Shown here one piece after another: positions 38,601 through 51,500 of a stretch of 64,000 nucleotides of DNA (the first letter of the stretch is position 1; each line of letters begins with the position of its first letter). The DNA is from Prinia subflava. Lineage: Eukaryota > Chordata > Aves > Passeriformes > Cisticolidae. The translations under genes and the position numbers were made by a program. The notes under the pieces were generated by a model that searched no databases, was not told where the DNA came from, and was given only the letters and a program-made list of their open reading frames with translations. The DNA is taken from NCBI RefSeq assembly GCF_021018805.1, contig NC_086248.1, forward strand, positions 61,079,985 to 61,143,984, read 5' to 3'.

Positions 38601-40697
38601 TAAGTGCTATTAGATTACTCTGAACTGTCTGTTGGCATTCATTTCCCACAAGCCAACTGGTTGGAATAACAGCTTTCAGGCTCAGTTATACTGGAAAGAC
38701 ACTTGGAGAAAAAACTGCCAGTTAATGGGGATACCTGAAGAAGGGATGGTGTCAGAGGAATTCAGTGGAAAACAACCTGAAGTGTCCCTTCTCACATGCT
38801 CTGTAATTAAACATAAGAGGAGACAAGACTTCCCTTCAGAAAAACACTCCTAAGGGAGACTCAACATCCTACATAAAAACAAACGAGAGAAAATTACTCA
38901 GAATACAAAATCCAAGGCTGTAACACAGCCAGAGGCATTTGGCTGAGGACAGGGAGCCAGCAGCAATTGCTGCAGGGGACACCACTGTAGATTTGGCTGC
39001 AGAGATGTTTCCAGGCAGTCAGCCCATATGAATGGAATAATGGCATCTACATGGCTTAGAGATATCCATGCTGGATCAGATCAGGATATTCTGATGGCTG
39101 AGTTAAAGCAACAGTCCTTTTTGTTTAAAAGCAGCATATCTGACTATCTCATTGAGCATGGGATACACATGAATACATTTGCCTGTGTTAGGGAACACCT
39201 TTTAGCTCCAGGTGAACTCTCTTTTTGGAGAAGTTCCACCTTGCCTGTCCCCATCCTTCCCCAAATCATGTGACTGAGAGGCTGGATAGTTTAAGTGTTT
39301 GAGTCATCTGTCCTTGAGGAGAAGTCTGCAGTTAGAACTGTTTTTGTGCAAGGAAGCTGCTGAGCAGCTGTAGCCTGAGAAAAAAACCAGCCAACAAATC
39401 ATTGTTGCCAGCTGGGGTCAAAGCAGAAGCTCAGCAGGGTTTAGTTGGGGATTGCTAGAGAAAACAGAGAAGAGGTTAGCAATGAGAGAAGTGGCCTGGA
39501 AGATACGTTAAAAAGTGAGTTTTTGTGGGCTGGGAAAAACTTCTTGGCAGGTTAGGAACCACCTGTAGGGAGGTAAAGCCCAGATTTTTATCTGTGTAGC
39601 AACTGCCTCATTGATGGTGATCTGCAGTGCCCAGGGCTCATTTGTCTGCAGAGATACTGTGGGCCTGAAAAGGTGCTAGGAAACTCTTCAATTTCATTGC
39701 CATTAAAAATTCCAGAGAAAGGTAATCTCTGGATCTATTGTGGAATTAAAGTTTTGAATTTGCCTTGCATGGCAAAGAAGGAGATGGTTAGAAAACCTGA
39801 CAGAGAGGTCAGCTGTTCAGAAATGTGGGAAATTGTTCAGTGTGGGTACAGTCCTTCATATAGAAGGCCATGACTGCAGATTGGGTGGTCAGAGACTGCC
39901 AGCAGTCCTATCTCACACAGATGCAGGATGGATCCTGCATTGTTTATGGTGGAAAACAAAGGTTGGAAATAGAATATTCACAAAAAGAACTAAAAATATT
40001 AGGTTTCATGACTCATTGCAGTGCTTAAGGGGTTTTATGTTTGTTTGGGTTTTTTAAAATGTCATATTACAGTCACATTTCCTCTTGTGTTTGTTATCAT
40101 AACTGTAAGGAGTCTCCTTTCAATTTAACTTTAATTTAATTTTGTGACATTTTGTGTAGCAGCAATTTTTTGTTCTTCTATACACCTTGGACTGATGTAG
40201 CAATAACAAGAAACACCAGCAACCTCCTCATAAATAACACCTTTGGGGTAAACCCATCACCAGAGACAAACTGAATGTGATGTGTTGAGAAAAATGCACC
40301 GGTTGGGCTCAAGAAAATGAGAAAAAATACTTCATCATATAGCAGGTCTTGTCCTCAGCGTCTCTTAGGTAAGCTCACTGCGGTAATTTTTAAATCTCAG
40401 CTGTTACTTTGATAGCATAGTGCTTTTTTACTTGTTCAGTGTCTCTTTGATGTCAAGAGCAGCTGAGTTCAGTCTTTTTATAAAAAAAAAAATAGTAGAG
40501 CTTAGCATCTGAAAAAATTGGCTTTGTGTGACTAACCACAAACAGGACACATGACTGAGTGGTGCTGCGTTTGCTATGTTCCCCTTCAGTTTAAACAGTT
40601 TGAACAAGAATACTCTGCAAACTTAAAGGGGAACTCTCAATTTACAGAATGTGTTTAGAGCTCCTCATCAAAGCAAGTTCCAAATTTTACCCTCCAT

Positions 40698-40733
40698 TAA
40701 AAAAAAAAATAAAAAAAAAAATATATATATATC
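40698..40733 (+). repeat. A-run followed by (AT)n
   Basis: Two A-runs are interrupted by one T and then by about six AT steps. It is simple sequence with no element body recognised. Confidence 0.9.
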
Positions 40734-43700
40734 TGTACTCTGGAAAACAGAGAAGCAAGCAGAATTTGCTCCCCTCTGTCTTCTCTCTTTAACCTCAGTG
40801 TAAGAGTCAGATTTCCAGGAAGTATTTGTAGGGTTTTTGACATCTGCCTTTCCTGGGTAGCTAGGGCTATCCCTAGGGCTGTTTCTGATAATTCGAAGAA
40901 AAGAAGTGTCAGCTAGTATGAACATCTCACTTACAGAAAGAAGTAAAACACTTAAATACCTCAGGTATCATATTTATTTTAACACTGGTAATAAATTAAA
41001 TGCTTGAGTAGACTCATTGGTTTTGCTAGTAATACTGGATTTTTAAAATAGGTTTGAATACTTAATTCTATAAAGTAACTTGGAATGGCCAACTATTTAA
41101 TGCTCCTACTAATGAATAGTCTTGTACCCTGCAACCAAAGAAAAATGCTTTTCTTCAAAACCTGATATGAGGCAGTGTTACAAAAAAACCCCATAGATAC
41201 TGGGAATTTTCTGACCTGCCCACAGTCACATAATTTGCTCAGCAGCAATGCAAGATATGCAGCCTACAAAGCCTCTTTTGTAGCCCATCATCTAGCCATA
41301 GGCTTTCCTTTTTCTCCTCTTGTACATTATTATCTCTGTGCTGGGATAGCATGATCTTTATTGGCTGCGATGCACAGAAACAAGTCACAAAAAGTAGGGT
41401 CAAAGGGACCTTAAGATTCCAAGATCCTCCCTCAAGACAGGATAAAGTTATAAAAGAATTACCTCTAGTTATGGTATAATGAAATTCATGAAAGCTTCTA
41501 CTTTCTCACTTTGTTTTATCCCCTCTTGGGCTTGCCTGGGCTAGAAGACAGATTATGCACTGGAGATCTAACATGGGTTGACACGAGTAAGAAATATGTA
41601 CACACTAGGAAGAAGCTCCATAGCTCGTTGTCTGGCTGCAGGACACCCTAACCCTACTAGGGAAAACAGCTAGTGGAAATTAATATTGCTTTGCATTTGC
41701 TTTGGAGCATTTCTCATCACCTTGACCTGTGTTCATTAAAGATGGGTTTATGAATGCAGGGAGAGCTGCTGATCAGCAGCTTCTTCCTGTGAAATTATTT
41801 TACTGTCAATTATTTCTAAAGGGATCCGTGGCTCAGAATAATATTTGAGGGGTAAAGGACACTAAGGCCTGGTTTAGTCTTTTGGTGATCTCATAATACG
41901 AATGCCACAAGACTGAATTCCTTGTATATGGAAACACAAACAACTAGAGACCCTGAAATCCACAAAATTTCCATGAGAAAACAGAAAGAAAATGTAATGA
42001 AGTACTAAACTGTTAGAAATGGAAAATCACGAACTATTTGAAAAGTCAGAATTGTATTACTCCAAAACATATGTCTGTGTCATGGTGGAAAACTGTGAGT
42101 GAATGTTGTGCACATTGGGGAGCAAAGAGTAAGCCAGGGATACATTACATTACAGGGATACATATATGAAATCCATGCTGGTCAGGTGAAATGGTAATTC
42201 TTGTTTTTGTAAGGAGAGCACACAAATTAGTTTATTGACATTTAAAAACATATACTCATGACAGAGCATTTATCCTCAGGGTCTGCAGCTTTGCGTGCTC
42301 ACTGTCACAATGCACAGCAGAGCATGCCTTATGAGGGTTTGACACTGACTGTCCTTTGAATTTAGATATAAATGCCCATAGATTTGATCCTACTTTCACT
42401 AAGCTGCCTCAAAAAACTGCAGCCTGGTGCTACATAGTGTGTCACCGCTCCCCTCCAAAGAAACTCAGACACAGTACAGAAGGGCTCAGACCACATTTGT
42501 CCTGCAGCCTTCTGTAGCTTCTCAGTGAGCTATCAGTGAGGACAAACAGCTGGACCTTCATCTAAACATGTCCGCAGAGAATAATCAATTACATCTTGAG
42601 CACAATCACCTAGCTTGTGTGTTGGAAGACAATTTGCCTGCAATTTTGAGAAGCAAAAGCTTATTAAAGTTGACAGGACCTCATCCTTTATGTACTTGCA
42701 CGTTTAGGTGAATTCGTAGTGGATCACAGTCCTGTTGCTTGGCTTGTTGAAACTGCAGTCCCATGAGATGTGAGGGCACAGCACCTGGCACAGCCCTTCT
42801 GCCGTAACAGGAAAAATGGAAATAAGCCACAGGCAGTCAGCACTCCAGATGGAAAGGGTCAGTAGTGGTAAGAATCAATAGTACTAATGGTATGTCACTT
42901 TTACTACCGCTAGTAAGAAGAAAAATGGAAACCTTTATCCCTCTTAAAATATACTTTTTACTAAACTGTATTCTATTTTTCAGGAAAGCCGAGTTCAATA
43001 CATATTGATTCCAGCAGCCCTTGCATCAAAACACAAATGAACATAAAGTATAAACAAAAAAATCTAAATGCAAACCATCTAAAGTGAATAACATATATGC
43101 AGGTACAAGTATCCTATCTCAGATGTAAGCATCTATAATACCAAACAGTGTACAGCTCAGGAGGGAATGCAAAAAAGAATTTTATTAGTGTTAAGTGTTT
43201 TGAGAAATGTTTTATCCCTTGCACAAGAACGTATGATTTTTGTTTAATTTCTTTCAAAGCTTATACTGCTAAAAATTACATACATCTATCACTGATTATT
43301 CTGCTGAAAAGTGACAAAAAGAATACCAGAATTGCTCAAAAAATTGCTTACATTTAAGGAAAAAAGGGAGAAAAAACCTGGTTCCCCCACTATTATTTAA
43401 AGAATGAATAGATCATCATGACCAAGCAGGCTCCAAACTGCAGCCATGGTGCTCATCCATAAGGATCTGTGCTAGGTATTTAATCCACCTTTCTCCCTCT
43501 CCCTTGAAGGTGATCAAAGTTGCACCAAAACATGACCTTTGCAATCAGCTCCACAAAAGAAAAAGAAAAAAAAATGAACTGCTTTAAAAAAATTGACCAT
43601 GTCTGAAAGTGCACTGCAACAACATCTTGTCTCTGGAACACCCACCCTTTTTTTTTTTTTATTTTTTTAGGTAGCTTTTTCACATCTTCAATGGCCAGCA

Positions 43701-45589
43701 GCTGATTTTTTAGATTTTCAACAGAAAATTGAGTCCACCATGACTTCAAACTGTTAGCTTTACAAAGATGTGTTAAAAACACCCCAACACCCTGAAAGTA
43801 AAGAATTTGGCATAGCATGACATTGCATTTTTCCCACACTGTAAAGAAAGCAGCATATTCATACATGGCACAAAACCAGCCTTGGCTGTGTGTTTATTAG
43901 AAAAGTAACTATATAAAAACAGAACTTATGTTGAAAAGAACCCACATTATATGCACAGTTCAGGTAATAATGGTATTTGATTATCAGCTCTAAGATAAAA
44001 TCCTTAATCCACTATCAAATGTATGAAGCACAGTTTTTCTCAGAACTTCTTATTCAGAGAGAAATTCGGAGACTGAAAACTCACAGGAATTTGGGTGTAA
44101 TTTTGGGTCCAATTTTCTAAAGCAGCTTTTCCAGGAAAGTCTGGACCTAAAATCCAACAGTATTTCAGGACTGGCTGGATTACTGTTTCGATAGTGATCT
44201 TCCAGCACCAGGTGCAGTGTAAGATTGGAAAGTGTGTCTGTAATCTCCAGAGCATAATTTTAAACTGACACGCACAGTTCTGGGTAAATGAGAGGTAAAA
44301 TTGTGCTTTCCTGCAAATGCCATATGATTCAAGATTTCACATCCTTTGTGTCCAAAAGTTCCCAACATAAAAGAAAGGAAAATATTTGTATTTTTTTTCC
44401 TCAGAGCACATTTTGTTAAATATATTTTTCAGATACATTTGCAAGTGATGCCACTGGACCTTGCTGAACAGAGCAATGCACAAATGGAATTCAGCAGCTG
44501 CTCCCTTCCTGTTTTGTGCAGATAACACTATGTTTCATGCATGTGGTAGCTCCCATCATTTTCTGTCCAAATCTGGGGGAGGGAAGGACACAGAAGATAG
44601 GAGGAAGCAGTATTTTATATTGCTATCTGGCAAACTTCTCAGAAACACTGAAGAAATGGTGTCAACACAATTCTGAAAGAGAAACTGCTGCACAGCTGAG
44701 AGGAAACATGAGGCCCAATGAACTTCTTGAGGAGAAGTGACTGAAGGTGTGTGGATACAACTTCTGAAGGTGAAGAATACAGTACTTCTCTTTTTGATTC
44801 ATAAGCCAAGTAATTGCTTCTACAGTTAATTTTAAGGCTTTGAGAATGTGAAAAATCTCTACCCCTTCTTAAAACAAGAGGTGTGTATCAGGTGACTAAG
44901 GCAAACATGCTAATTAAAAGGAATAAGAAATAGTTGGAATGTTTTTGTAATTGCTCCCTAGTCATTGTTAGGCTTTCCTGATTAATGTAGTTAGAAATCT
45001 TGAGCTAAAAGCATTTAGTGTGGAACTGATGTTATCATGCAAACCACATTGTTAGGCTTTCAAACCAAGAAAAAAATTCAATCACTTCTTACTTCATAAA
45101 ACACCTTTCATAATAAAGACCTCTGGACAATATAATCTCTGTATGCCTCCTGCAAAGACTTTGCAAAAACATGTATTTGGCAGCCTGCTCCATTTGCAGA
45201 GCTGTTGCCACTAGTGAGAATTGTTGCTCAAAATGCCTTCACAGCCTTGGTAAATGCCTCAGAGCCACCTCAGTCACTGCAGAGCATCACCCAGGTACTG
45301 CCAGGGCACAGGCTCCCAGCAGGGACAATTCCAAGGTGTACCACCTCTAGGAGCTCCAGAGGACAGTAACTTACAAACACAAAAGGTAGTTCTTTCTCCA
45401 GACAGTTTTCAGTTTGAAGGTTATCTGAAGAACACCATTTCTTTATCATTCCCCACCAAGTTTGCATAAGTCAGAACATACAAGGTCACTGACTTCCTGT
45501 GAGCTTGAAGCTACAGGCAGGCCTTTCAGAGCAGAGAATATATTCAGCAAATGTTCTCCATGTCCCTTCTCAGATCCATCTTTAATTAA

Positions 45590-45612
45590 AAAAATCTGCA
45601 TAGCAGATTTTT
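45590..45612. repeat. Perfect inverted repeat, 10-bp stem and 3-nt loop
   Basis: AAAAATCTGC, then ATA, then GCAGATTTTT. It is followed at once by a second partial copy, CTGCATAGCA, of the hairpin centre. Confidence 0.9.
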
Positions 45613-47880
45613 CTGCATAGCACTGTTAGCAGGAGCTTTTCATTTGACGGGGCTCTGCACAAGATCACTTCCCTGTTTACTCTGAGTTCCTGGGAACCAC
45701 TGCAAACCAGCTAGCTGCAAAAGCACACAACTAGAAGAAATCTGTAGAGAAAAGTCACTTATGTGCTGAGTAAGGGGTTTTCTTCTGTTACTGATTGGTT
45801 TTTTCTGAGGTGGAGATATTTATTACAGCATACATTGGGGCTTTAGTATGAAGTGAATAATGAGTCAACTGTGTTTGAAAGCTGATAAGCTCCACACAGA
45901 GCTCTGCACTTCAAAACTACCAAATGCTTAGATATGTTAACAATCCCACTGAAGCCACTGAGATTTCTTTTATGTCTAATGCTAAGCAAACATTCAGTCC
46001 TAAATAACTAGGACACAGCTTGGTAGCAGAAAAGTAACTAATTTCGGAAGTTTGGGAAATTTTAGGTGGTTTCATTAGCAGTTTGTGGATATTTGGCCCT
46101 GTGTGTTAAGAAATAATAAAGCTTACCGCTAAGAAGAGATATGTTTACTTGCAATCCAAAGTGATTTCAAAGAATATCTTCATTGAGACAACAATTAGCA
46201 GCAATTAACTGCAAATAGTATTAGAAAGATCCCATAAGAATATTTTTTTTCAGAATATTCTCACACTGAAAGAAACAGTAATATTTCCCTCACCCCTAAA
46301 CTTGTCAAGTAAGACTTATTTTCAGGAGTACCTCACAGTGGAAAACTGTGAAGTGAAGGCTTTAACCACACAGTGAGGCTGAACAAATCATGCCTGTTCT
46401 TCATTCCCCAGATGGCAAGCAGAGCTCTGGGTAGCAGCTGCACATTAAACTTTTCTGGCAGTTGTGCTGACCACAGGTAAAGAATGACACAGACTCAAGC
46501 TTATGCTAAAGCCATAAGTTTACTGTATTTCACTTGGCAAAGCAGCTTCTGGAGAAAGGACAGTGTGTCCTTTCATACACCTAGCAGCTCAGGATCCCTA
46601 CAGGAGGCAGTGCTGGGTCTTTGGGTTTCAGAGCTCTCCCCTTTTTGTAAGATGTTCACTAGAGGTCTGGATCGAAAGATGTTGGAAAGATTGTTGCTGA
46701 GAAGGTGGAAGAACAGGGTGTCTTAGTACAGAAATGAAGCCACCATCAGGCAGTTTTGCTTGTAAGGTAGATGAGATGCCAGTCTGTTGATGGACCACAT
46801 GGCAAAAATGCTAAAGACAATACTTCAGCTTAAAAGTGGTGTCCTACAACGTCATTTGTGAGCCACACACAAAGGTTTCACTTTAGCTACTGCTGTTACA
46901 GAGAGTAGGAAGTTGGAAACGTTGTATTTAATTGAATTCTGAAAAAGCTCTAAACAGAAGCAAAGGAGTCTGAAAACTTCTGAAGTTAATCAGGTCAATC
47001 ACTCAAAAAGTGGTGGCAAATGAACAACCAGCTTCCTCTTATTTCCTCATCCTCACTTTCCATAGAAACTATTTCACAGGCCCAACTAGGAAAAATTTTT
47101 CCAATGTAAAAATCCAAACAAAGGGTAGTTTTTATGAGATGGTCATAGAGTGCCCAACATAGGTGGTCATAGGTGCTACTGACCTTGAGCAGCTCCTTGG
47201 TCCTTTTTACTGCTGCTCATAACTGCTGTACACCAAAGCCCGGCCGAAACAGGTCAGGGACAACGTGACAGCCGTGGATGGAGCCTGGCCGAGGAAAATT
47301 TGCTTTCCTTGCTGTATGGTTGCTTTGAAATTTCCGTTCAAAGGCACCCGAGGGGCACATAACGCCTTCCTGCGGGCTCTCTCTCCCACGCGAGCGAGCA
47401 TTTGAGGCCAAACTCTGACTGCAAAGCAAAGCCCTTGAGGGCACGGGGGGTGGGCAAGGTCCCTCCGTCCGCCCCCATCGCCTCCGGGACGGGCCGGGGC
47501 GGCTCCGCGGGGATCTCCGCAGCGCAGGGGGTGCCTCCCTCCCCCGGGCCCGACGGAAAGGCTGCGGGCACACAGCCCCGCCACTGCCCCTGGTGCCGAG
47601 CCGAGCCGAGCCGGTGGAAAGGGCGGCCGAGGCGGGGGCATCGCGGCGCGGCCACATCACCCCCGCCCGCCCAGCGCCGGCGCTCGGCTGCGGAGCCGCA
47701 CGGCGGCCCCCAGGAGGCGGCGGCGGCCGGGGACGCTGAGGAGGAGCCGCCTGCGCGGCCCAGCGGCGGCGGCGGGCGGGCCGGACACAGCAACCGAGCG
47801 ACCGAGCAGCCGCGGCACGGAGCGAGCAGGGAGAGGGGGAGGGAGGGCAGAGCGGCAGCGCAGCCCGCGCCGGCAGCGCC

Positions 47881-47892
47881 ATGGCCACCAAG
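47881..47892 (+). CDS. SNX9: SNX9 first coding exon (four codons), partial gene
   Basis: The ATG sits in a strong Kozak context (GCGCCATGG) and encodes Met-Ala-Thr-Lys, followed directly by a GTGAGC donor, so the intron is phase 0. SNX9 begins MATK and continues into its SH3 domain in exon 2. It is an SH3-PX-BAR sorting nexin that binds dynamin, N-WASP and phosphoinositides during clathrin-mediated endocytosis and membrane remodelling. Only these four residues are in the window. The identification rests on them, on the CpG-island promoter, and on position after ZDHHC14 in the same orientation, which is the vertebrate order. SLC6A6 also starts MATK but does not neighbour ZDHHC14. Paralogues SNX18 and SNX33 start differently as I recall them. 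Exon 2 was looked for as an ARVMYDFAAEPG-like frame to the right edge and not found. Confidence 0.83.
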
Positions 47893-47954
47893 GTGAGCAG
47901 CGCCCGGGGGTCGGGGGGCGGCGCGGGGCGCCCTCGGCGCCAGCGGGCCCGGCC

Positions 47955-48000
47955 GGGCGGGCGGGGGTCCCGGGCGGACGGGGGTCCCGGGCGGGCGGGC
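47955..48000 (+). repeat. GC-rich 17-bp tandem repeat, about 2.7 units
   Basis: GGGCGGGCGGGGGTCCC is followed by GGGCGGACGGGGGTCCC and the partial unit GGGCGGGCGGGC. The units differ by one base. The many G-runs could form a G-quadruplex on the coding strand just inside SNX9 intron 1. Confidence 0.9.
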
Positions 48001-48503
48001 TGCGTGCCGGGGCCGGGGCAGCCGCTCCCTCCCCGGACCTTGCCCCCGCCGCCGGCCGCGGGAGGGACGGAGGGAGCGCCGCGCTCGGGCCTCGGCGCCA
48101 CTGCCCGGCCCCTGCTCGCGGCTCGGCGGGGCAGCGGCGACTCCGGGGCGGGGGAAAGTTGTTTTTCTGCTGTGCTCGTGCCCCTCCGTCCCCTCTCCCC
48201 GGCGGAACGACCGGAAGGTCGAGGAGCCGCCGGAGGCCGAGGGTGCTGCTCCTGCAGCCCGGGCGCCCCTTGCCCCGCGTCCAGCGAGCGCGGGGAGCGG
48301 CGGGGCGGTGGGAGAGGCCTCGGGCAGCCGCGGGCCCCGGCCCGGCTGGCCCGGCCGGCCCGGCCCGCTCGCCCGCGGCCCGGCAGCGCAGCTGATGCTG
48401 ACCCCCTCGGTGGCATCCGGGGGTGGCTGTGCCGTGTCTCTGGTGGGAGCCCAGAGTCCGGACTGTGCGACTTCTTAATAGTAAGCTCTGATTTTACACA
48501 AGG

Positions 48504-48525
48504 AAAAAAAAAAAAAAAAAAAAAA
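48504..48525 (+). repeat. Poly-A run of 22
   Basis: An uninterrupted run of 22 A residues lies just beyond the CpG island in SNX9 intron 1. No retroelement body or target duplication was recognised beside it. Confidence 0.95.
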
Positions 48526-51500
48526 GAGACAGGAAGTTGAATTGTTTTGTTCAGTTCTTCAATAGTATCTGCTGCTAATGCAGCTGTCAAAATTAGCCTA
48601 TTCTGTCTGAAAGTGGCCTCTTTCTAAATAAACAATATTTGTTTACTATATTGGTTGATGAAAGCATCTCTGCTTGTGTAGGTGTGATTTAACATGCACC
48701 AGCAACTCACAACTCATCTGTGACTTATCTAAGTATCTCAGAAAGACTTTTTTGGTATTTGAAGCATTACTTTGAGTCATCTGATTCCATGAGCTTGGCC
48801 AGCAGTTAAAAAAATTTCCTTTTACTCAGGCGATTCTCATACAGTGTACTATTTATGTTGCACTTCTCAGTGCTGAAGAAATTCCACATATTGAAAGTGT
48901 CAAATTTAATGTGTAAGTAGCTGTCTTTATAACCACGTAAGCTGATGGTGGCTCATGTTTGAATAAACTTTTTCCCAAGCACAGAGAACTTGATTTTAGG
49001 TTTCAAAATCGCTTAGGCAGTTTAAAAACACAGTAAATATAGTCAATATAGTGACATTTATGCTTCTGTTGAGCTTTTAGAATATTGTTGATAGACTCGA
49101 TTTTAACATTGGTGGGTTCCAGTAATTCATGGGATGTGTGAATTTTATTGCAGGTAGCAAGAAAATGACTTCTGGTGTGTATATGCTACATAATACACAG
49201 TAGGTTTGGCAGATACTGTACTAAACCAGTTTACTGTTTCTCTGCTCACTTTGAGGGGCAGTGTCCTCGTGGGATGCTGTGTTCTGTGCCGAACACACGA
49301 TCCATTTAATTCATACATTTGGAAACTTTCACTTTGCTTTTCTTTAAATATTTTTTAGAGACATTATGGCCCCAGATGGAAGGGTGTATAATTTCTGACT
49401 TCCTAACCCAGACTGGCTTGAAATCAGGTAGTGCAGTTTTTTTCATTCTGCACATTGCAAGCTATGGTAATGTACTTTAACTTCACGGCTAAAATTGGTA
49501 AGTGGTAGTCAGGAAAAAGTTGGCATTTTATTGTTATTATTTTGTTATGCTGGTAACTGTGAGCAGTACTGAAGGAAAGCTTGCTTTATTTTATGTGAGC
49601 TCTACCCAGGAGATGGGTCCCCCTCTGCAAACTGCCCTGGTTTGGATTTTATTTTGTTCACGTTGTGCTAACGTCAGCTATAGTAAAGGATGCATTGTTT
49701 TTTTGTGCAGTGTAGGGGAGTAACTGGCTGAAAAAACAGTTTTTAGGAGCTCAGCCAACTTATCAGTCACCATTTCATTTAGAAAGTTAATTTTGTTCTT
49801 TAAATTGTGAACTAATTTCTCACCTTCTGCTTGTGCTCCTTCACAAATTGCCTCTTTTTGAAAGAAATATGCAAGGTGTATTTGTATTTTACATGAAGTG
49901 TTAGCAAAACTAAACTGTAAATAGTTGTCTGGAGTATGAATTTTTTGAACTTTAATGGTGTCAAATCCTATATAGCTGATAAGGGTGACTGACAGTCTGG
50001 TGTGGCCTGTGCTGCAGGGGCTGTTAGTGCTTCCTGAATTGATTCCTGTTTAAACTAGAATATACTTTCCAAGGAAGGCTGGGGGCAAATTCAGTCTTGA
50101 TTTGCATGCTTTCAATGACGGCAAATCCAGTCTGTCTGTTTGTTTGTTTTTAAAACATCAACACTCCTGCTGTTGATGCTTCTTTCTTTTGAATCTGAAC
50201 TTGCCCAGCTTCTGTTTTCAGCTTTATCATTTTCTCTGCGAGATTTACAAATGTTTGAATCAAGGTGTTAGCTTTTGTGAGGATGGAGGATGCAAATAGG
50301 GATTTCTTCCACAGCTAGCTTGTAATCCTTGGCCAGTTTTCTTGTTCCCACTTCGATAAACCACAGGAATTAAATTCCTAGAGTTTTCCTGTATGAAGAT
50401 GTGGCATACAGTTGTGTAATGTACTGGCTCTCCTCTGTCCCGTTCAAAATCAATGCATTTCTTACTGAAACAGTAAAAGCTTTTAGGGGAAAGGACTATT
50501 ATTTTCATACTGAGAAACCTTTACTGAAGCTTTCCTAGCGTATTTGTCAGCTGCCAGCTTGGGAGGGAGCCTTCTGTCGGAGCAGGTCGTGGTGGCTGGA
50601 GGCCTTGAGCTCTCTGAAGGCTCTGGAGGCTGTGTCTGATGGTGTGAGCTAAACTAGCAGTGGCCATTGCTCCTTCTCCTTTCTCACTCCTCATCCCGTG
50701 CTGTACATACATCCCAGGAGTCTACTCCAACTCTTGTCAGGCCTGATTTTAGCTCCAGTAAGTTGCTGAAATAGCAAAAATATTCACTGAATGGAAACAG
50801 CGGGGTCATTTCTCCAGTTCTAGGTCGTTGCCGTAGTTGAAAGTTTGCTCAGAGCTGATACAGAGAGAGGGTTGGGTGGAGGGGTGTAGTTGGGAGGGAG
50901 ATACTTCCCTGGAGAAGGGTAGAAATAGAAATGGGAAATGGAGGATTCTGAGGCTTCTGGAGGCAGTTCTTTTGTTAGCTAGATCCTTACTGTAGCTTGG
51001 CAGTGGGTTCTGTGGTTTGCTCAAGGTTATGTGCTCTAAAAACTGAAACAAATGTTAAACCCCATCAAAATAAGAAAAAAAGAAGATTGTTTAGGAGACT
51101 TCTATAGTTTCACAGTCATTTAATTGAACTTGACCTCAGAGGTAAAGGAATTTCATGTCCACATTGAGGAACCAATAATTTAAGCTAGGTACTTTTATTT
51201 TAGATGCTTCCTTCAGAAACAGTTAACCTTACTAATTCCTTATTTTTAACTGTGTCACAAATGATGGCAGAAAGTACCTGAGCTTAAAACGTTTTCAAAA
51301 CTTGATCACAAGGAAGATGCAGTTTGGTAAATGTGTTTCTGTTGTAGTTGCTTACAAAAGCCACAGATGAGATTGTCATCTTTCTGTGTGTTCCTTCGTG
51401 ATTTCTTTGGCCTTTCCTATTCTTTTCCCACTAGAGTTTGCCAAGTCCCAGCTTTACTCATGTCCTTTCTTTTGTTTTTGAGCTTCATTGAATTGAGAGA

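Larger units (their letters stand above)
28531..47199. other. Intergenic; no gene seen
   Basis: About 18.7 kb with no supportable coding gene. The landmarks are an AT-rich patch at 28590-28900, the Z-DNA-prone tract at 31885, a GACA repeat at 32952, a (GTTT)-type run at 35597-35630, an AT-rich block at 36820-36990, an A/AT run at 40698, a T-rich run near 43650, and a perfect hairpin at 45590. Short open frames on both strands carry no domain or repeat signature. Confidence 0.55.
47200..48430 (+). promoter_or_regulatory. SNX9: CpG island with the SNX9 promoter and first exon
   Basis: An extremely GC- and CpG-rich block, densest from about 47440 to 48400, surrounds the SNX9 start codon. It has many GC boxes (CCGCCC, GGGCGG) and no TATA box near the expected start. 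This matches a broad, housekeeping-type vertebrate promoter. The transcription start cannot be fixed from the sequence but should lie within a few hundred bases upstream of 47881. No ATG was seen between about 47410 and 47880, so the leader should lack upstream start codons. Antisense open frames crossing the island are composition artefacts. Confidence 0.85.

Noticed and set aside
41398..41440. Possible third antisense CR1 remnant (CAAAGGGACCTTAAGATTCC)
   Set aside because: The likeness to the CR1 block is short and the flanks do not continue the expected order.
47881..47892. SLC6A6 (taurine transporter), which also begins MATK, as the downstream gene
   Set aside because: SLC6A6 is not a neighbour of ZDHHC14 in vertebrates, whereas SNX9 follows ZDHHC14 on the same strand.
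47402..47896. 164-codon + strand frame over the SNX9 leader
   Set aside because: It is out of frame with the SNX9 ATG, has no ATG in the stretch nearest the exon, and has a composition-driven peptide.
47881..48540. 219-codon open frame continuing from the SNX9 ATG
   Set aside because: It reads through a good GTGAGC donor into the GC-rich intron and ends in the poly-A run (poly-Lys). The real exon stops after four codons.
47217..48590. 457-codon antisense open frame across the SNX9 CpG island
   Set aside because: Pro/Arg/Ala-rich peptide from a region where stop codons are rare because of GC content. It shows no domain, and other long frames overlap it on both strands.
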